Part shown: positions 61,288 through 64,000 of the stretch, piece by piece
Layout of the letters: each line of letters starts with the position of its first letter
Position numbering within the stretch: the first letter of the stretch is position 1
Position numbers and translations under genes: made by a program
Assembly: GCF_009857595.1 (NCBI RefSeq)
Contig: NZ_WWCU01000002.1
Coordinates: 1 to 64,000 of the forward strand
Length of the DNA stretch: 64,000 nucleotides
Direction: 5' to 3'
From: Pseudoduganella aquatica
Lineage (GTDB): Bacteria > Pseudomonadota > Gammaproteobacteria > Burkholderiales > Burkholderiaceae_D
The notes under the pieces: generated by a model
Told to the model about the DNA's origin: nothing
Database searches by the model: none
Seen by the model: the letters and a program-made list of their open reading frames with translations, nothing else

Positions 61288-61953
61288 ATGGGCTTCAGCG
61301 TGATGGTGGTCGAGGACGAGCCGGCTATCCAGGAGCTGATCGCAGCCTCGCTGAACGGATACGAAGTGCGCTGCACGGGTAGCGCGGAGGCGGCCGTGCT
61401 GGCGCTGGCGCAGGCCACGCCGGACCTGCTGCTGCTCGATTGGGGCTTGCCGGGACAATCCGGCATAGACCTGCTGCGCCGCCTGCGCTCGCAGGCACGC
61501 ACGCGCGCGCTGCCGGTCATTATGCTCACTGCCCGCAGCCAGCCGCAGGACATGGTGTTCGGCCTCGAGTGCGGGGCGGACGACTATATTTCCAAGCCAT
61601 TCAGCCCGCTTGAACTGCGTGCCCGCGTGCAGGTGCAACTGCCGCGCAAAGCGGGCATGGCGCTGAACGGCTTGCAGCTGGACCTGGCTGCGCGAAGCGT
61701 GTCTGCGGGGGCGCGCGGCCTTGCACTGGGGCCGGCTGAATTCTCCCTGCTGCGCCATTTCATGCGCCATCCGGAACGCACCCATACGCGGGCTGCCTTG
61801 CTGGAGCAGGTGTGGGGCAACGACAGCACCGTCAGCGAGCGCGCGGTCGATACGCGGGTGCGGCGCTTGCGCCTGGCCCTGCAGGCGAGCGGCCACCACG
61901 CCATGATAGAAACGGTGCGCGGCGACGGTTACCGCCTGGCGGTGACGCGCTGA
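61288..61953 (+). CDS. OmpR/PhoB-family response regulator, orphan
   Basis: The 221-residue protein has a receiver domain (Asp10/Glu11 in VVEDEPAI, phospho-Asp51 in LLLLDWGLPG, Lys103 in DYISKPFSPLE) and a winged-helix output (LALGPAEFSLLRHFMRH, RAVDTRVRRLRLAL, VRGDGYRL). No histidine kinase is next to it. It lies 13 bases before the EpsA-like regulator, so the two are probably cotranscribed and may control exopolysaccharide or sorting genes together. GGGACCGGGG precedes the ATG, a plausible but imperfect site. Confidence 0.93.
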   Translation: MGFSVMVVEDEPAIQELIAASLNGYEVRCTGSAEAAVLALAQATPDLLLLDWGLPGQSGIDLLRRLRSQARTRALPVIMLTARSQPQDMVFGLECGADDYISKPFSPLELRARVQVQLPRKAGMALNGLQLDLAARSVSAGARGLALGPAEFSLLRHFMRHPERTHTRAALLEQVWGNDSTVSERAVDTRVRRLRLALQASGHHAMIETVRGDGYRLAVTR

Positions 61954-61966
61954 GCGCAGGGACGCC

Positions 61967-62725
61967 ATGGACGATATCGTTACGCCTTCCGCGCGCGAGC
62001 TGGAATATCTGGTACGGATAATCGAGCGAGCCGCCACCGTGCGCACGCGCGCGGGCTGGTCTTCCTGGTCGCAGGGATTGCTGCAAACGCTGCTGCCGCA
62101 TCAGGCCATGGTTTGCCTGCACATGGGCGAGCGCGGGCAACTGCTGGATGCGCATTGCCTGCATGGCGAGATGGCGCATGCGGCGCAGGCGGAGCGCCTG
62201 CGTGCACTGGCGGCGCGCCTGGCTGCCATTTGCCGCAGCCAGTATGGCTTGCCGTGGGCGGTGGGCGGTGCGGAAACGTCCGCCGCGCTGACGGAACTGC
62301 GGCGCGAGATTTCAGGTCTGGTGGCAGGCGAACTGCTGCTGCACGGCTCGGGCGAGCTGCAAGGCGGCGCCAGCATGTTTGTGCTGTTCGGGATGCCGGA
62401 CGAGGGCAGGGCGCGGCACAGGTATTTCATCGAGCTGCTGCTGCCTTGCATGCATCTGGCGTGGCAGCGGCAGGCGGCGCACCAGCCTCCGGCGAGCTTT
62501 CCGGAGGCTGGTGCTCTGGCCGACCCGCTCACCGGGCGCGAGCTGGAGATACTGCGCGGGCTGAAGGAGGGCAAGATCAACGCGGAGATCGGGCTGGCGC
62601 TGGGCATCAGCGCGCATACAGTCAAGAAGCATGTCTACAACATCTACCGCAAACTGAATGTGCAGAACCGCGTCCAGGCGGTTTCACGCGCCGCTGCGCT
62701 GGCCTTGACGGCGCAGGCAGTTTGA
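61967..62725 (+). CDS. epsA: EpsA-like LuxR-family regulator linked to exosortase/PEP-CTERM systems
   Basis: The 252-residue protein has an N-terminal sensor-like region of about 180 residues (ELEYLVRIIERAATVRTRAGWSSWSQGLLQTLLPH) and a C-terminal LuxR helix-turn-helix (LTGRELEILRGLKEGKINAEIGLALGISAHTVKKHVYNIYRKLNVQNRVQAV). The N-terminal form matches the EpsA regulators associated with XrtB exosortase and exopolysaccharide loci in beta-proteobacteria. With two PEP-CTERM proteins in the window, the call fits. The exosortase itself is not seen here. Confidence 0.8.
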   Translation: MDDIVTPSARELEYLVRIIERAATVRTRAGWSSWSQGLLQTLLPHQAMVCLHMGERGQLLDAHCLHGEMAHAAQAERLRALAARLAAICRSQYGLPWAVGGAETSAALTELRREISGLVAGELLLHGSGELQGGASMFVLFGMPDEGRARHRYFIELLLPCMHLAWQRQAAHQPPASFPEAGALADPLTGRELEILRGLKEGKINAEIGLALGISAHTVKKHVYNIYRKLNVQNRVQAVSRAAALALTAQAV

Positions 62726-63648
62726 TGCGCGCCCCACGGCCTATGGCGGCGCTGGCCTGCGCCTTGTCGATGGCGCTTGCTGCCGCCCCGTGCGGCGCGG
62801 CAGGAGCGGCGGCCGGGCCACTGACGCTGGAGCTGTACAACGTGACTTTGCAGCAGGCTTTCGGCGAACTGGCGCGTTCTTGCGGGCTGGTATTCGACTT
62901 CGGCGACGGCGTGCGCACCGACCGCCGCATGTCGCTCTTCCTGAAAGACGCGGATCCGGAATCGGTCCTCTACTACGCATTGCGCGCCAACAGCCTGGCA
63001 ATGCTCCCTCCGCGCGAGGGCCGCGCATTGCTGGTGCTGGCCGAGGAGACCGACGATGCCCCCACAGTGGCCATCGGCACGCCGTCCCTGCTGATAGAGG
63101 TGAACAAGGACGAGGCAGACGTGCAGCAGCAGCGCGCCCGCCTGCAGCCACCGCCCGCCGCTGCGCCGGCAGCCGCGTCAATCGCAGCGGCGCCCGCAGC
63201 GCAGTCGGCAGGGACGCTGCTTGACTGGAAGATCCGTCCGCGCTCGCGGGTGGGCAGCAACTTCACCGTGCAGCTTTTCCTGCGCTCCGACCGCCAGGTG
63301 GATGCCGTGCCGCTCACCATCAGCTTTGACGGGCAAGCGTTCGAAGTGGTGCGGGTGGAGGCGGGAAGCTACTGGGGAGTGCAATCCAGCCTTGCCAGCC
63401 GGGTGGACCCTGGCGGAACCATTACGCTGGAAGCGGCGCATCCGGCCGGCGCCAGTACCGGACCCGGTTCCGGCGATGCCGGCAGAAGCATCGGCCAGCC
63501 GGGGCTGCTCGCCTCCATCACCTTCCGCGCCGCCGCCGCCGCGCCGGCCGCGCACATCCAGATCGTCGCCGCGCGCGCCGTGGGCAGCGACGGCAATGAC
63601 ATTGGCGTGGCCGTCCCGCTGCGGCACGCGATGCAAGTCCAGCCCTGA
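62725..63648 (+). CDS. Exported protein with secretin N-domain (STN) and cohesin-like domain
   Basis: The 307-residue protein starts at an ATG that shares a base with the preceding stop (TGATG). It has a signal peptide (ACALSMALAAAPCGAAG), a first domain of about 60 residues resembling STN/GspD N1 (LTLELYNVTLQQAFGELARSCGLVFDF), an Ala/Pro-rich linker (about 130-160), and a cohesin-like beta domain (KIRPRSRVGSNFTVQLFLRSDRQVDAVPLTISFDGQAFEVVRVE, LASITFRAAAAAP). This order copies part of GspD-type proteins with a cohesin insert, but no secretin pore is present. It could bind surface polysaccharide machinery. Role unknown. Confidence 0.7.
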   Translation: MRAPRPMAALACALSMALAAAPCGAAGAAAGPLTLELYNVTLQQAFGELARSCGLVFDFGDGVRTDRRMSLFLKDADPESVLYYALRANSLAMLPPREGRALLVLAEETDDAPTVAIGTPSLLIEVNKDEADVQQQRARLQPPPAAAPAAASIAAAPAAQSAGTLLDWKIRPRSRVGSNFTVQLFLRSDRQVDAVPLTISFDGQAFEVVRVEAGSYWGVQSSLASRVDPGGTITLEAAHPAGASTGPGSGDAGRSIGQPGLLASITFRAAAAAPAAHIQIVAARAVGSDGNDIGVAVPLRHAMQVQP

Positions 63649-63775
63649 CCGCGCATACGCCGTTCGGCCTATTTTCCATGTCAACCATGACATCAGGTTG
63701 ACACACTTGCAATCTACCATCCTCGGCTGAGCTGCGACGCGCGCAGCGACATCAAACCCCCAACGGAAGCCGACT

Positions 63776-64000
63776 ATGCAAACCCCTTTCAAACTGAAGC
63801 ACCATCTGCTGCTGGCCGCAATGGGCATGGCCGCCGCCGCGCTGGCCCACGCCGAACCGTTCAAATTCGGCGTGATGGCCGACACCCAGTGGACCAGCAA
63901 CGACGCGGGCAACAACCCGAACACGGTCGCACTGGGCATCATCAACCAGATCCTGCCCAAGTTCGTGGAGCAGCAAGTGAAGTTCGTGGTGCAGGTGGGC
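63776..64000 (+). CDS. Secreted metallophosphoesterase, N-terminal part (runs off window)
   Basis: Seventy-five residues are visible. The signal peptide is LLLAAMGMAAAALAHAE, followed by the first metal-binding block of calcineurin-like phosphoesterases, FKFGVMADTQWTSND (Asp and Gln in place of the usual DxH, so one ligand may differ), and the next block FVEQQVKFVVQVG just as the window ends. The full domain, and any PEP-CTERM tail, lie beyond. No strong Shine-Dalgarno is seen; CGGAAG lies 7 bases upstream. Confidence 0.7.
   Translation, partial: MQTPFKLKHHLLLAAMGMAAAALAHAEPFKFGVMADTQWTSNDAGNNPNTVALGIINQILPKFVEQQVKFVVQVG

Overview
The window reads as a chromosomal stretch of a high-GC betaproteobacterium of the Oxalobacteraceae (Massilia/Duganella-like). 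This is an inference from gene content: two PEP-CTERM sorting-signal proteins, an EpsA-type LuxR regulator of exosortase systems, a monomeric isocitrate dehydrogenase, many TonB-linked polysaccharide genes, and family-typical palindromic intergenic repeats. No rRNA, tRNA or CRISPR array was seen.

Layout. (1) 1-560: 5' part of an ISL3-type transposase, then a bipartite palindromic repeat. (2) 810-8672, minus strand: an operon of seven overlapping genes for N-acetylgalactosamine-type amino sugar catabolism (AgaS-like isomerase/deaminase, ROK kinase, AgaZ-like protein, DeoR regulator, NagA/AgaA-like deacetylase, MFS permease) ending in a PEP-CTERM protein. (3) 8895-25312: a pectin / uronic-acid polysaccharide locus with two GH105 unsaturated-uronyl hydrolases (one fused to DUF4861), GH88, a PL8 lyase, a beta-helix protein, a TonB receptor, an MFS exporter/importer, a phosphocholine-type phospholipase C and a LacI regulator. 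Palindromes of the TGATAACG(A/T)TATCA type recur upstream of most of these genes and suggest a LacI regulon. (4) 25437-30792: GH53 galactanase, a solute-binding protein, a PL11 rhamnogalacturonan lyase with its own PEP-CTERM partner, and small zinc-ribbon-like hypotheticals. (5) 31536-38398: JmjC/cupin protein, AEC transporter, VapBC toxin-antitoxin pair, then ThuA-like, GH95 alpha-L-fucosidase and alpha/beta hydrolase genes. (6) 38507-42220: a lower-GC array of small orphan genes, all on the plus strand, with a short GGCC-stem repeat in the gap before six of them. (7) 42444-48312: TauD-like dioxygenase, monomeric Icd, a galactose/arabinose 1-dehydrogenase-like protein and a secreted Gfo/Idh/MocA protein. 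(8) 48596-56675: TonB receptor, then a translationally coupled trio (six-hairpin glycosidase-like protein, DUF5060/TIM-barrel hydrolase, PL10 pectate lyase). Palindromes TGGTC-N3-CCA repeated with 21-bp phasing precede the TonB receptor and the Gfo/Idh/MocA gene. (9) 56747-64000: Tiki/EreA-like exported protein, chemotaxis receptor, long FabG, orphan OmpR-type response regulator, EpsA-like regulator coupled to a secretin-N/cohesin-like protein, and the start of a secreted metallophosphoesterase.

Together the genes outline a cell that cuts pectin, rhamnogalacturonan I side chains (galactan, fucose-containing chains) and other uronic-acid polymers outside or in the periplasm, takes the pieces in by TonB receptors, trims unsaturated ends with GH88/GH105 and feeds sugars to MFS permeases, with at least two sugar-responsive repressors (a LacI protein encoded here, and a GntR/FadR-type protein inferred only from operators).
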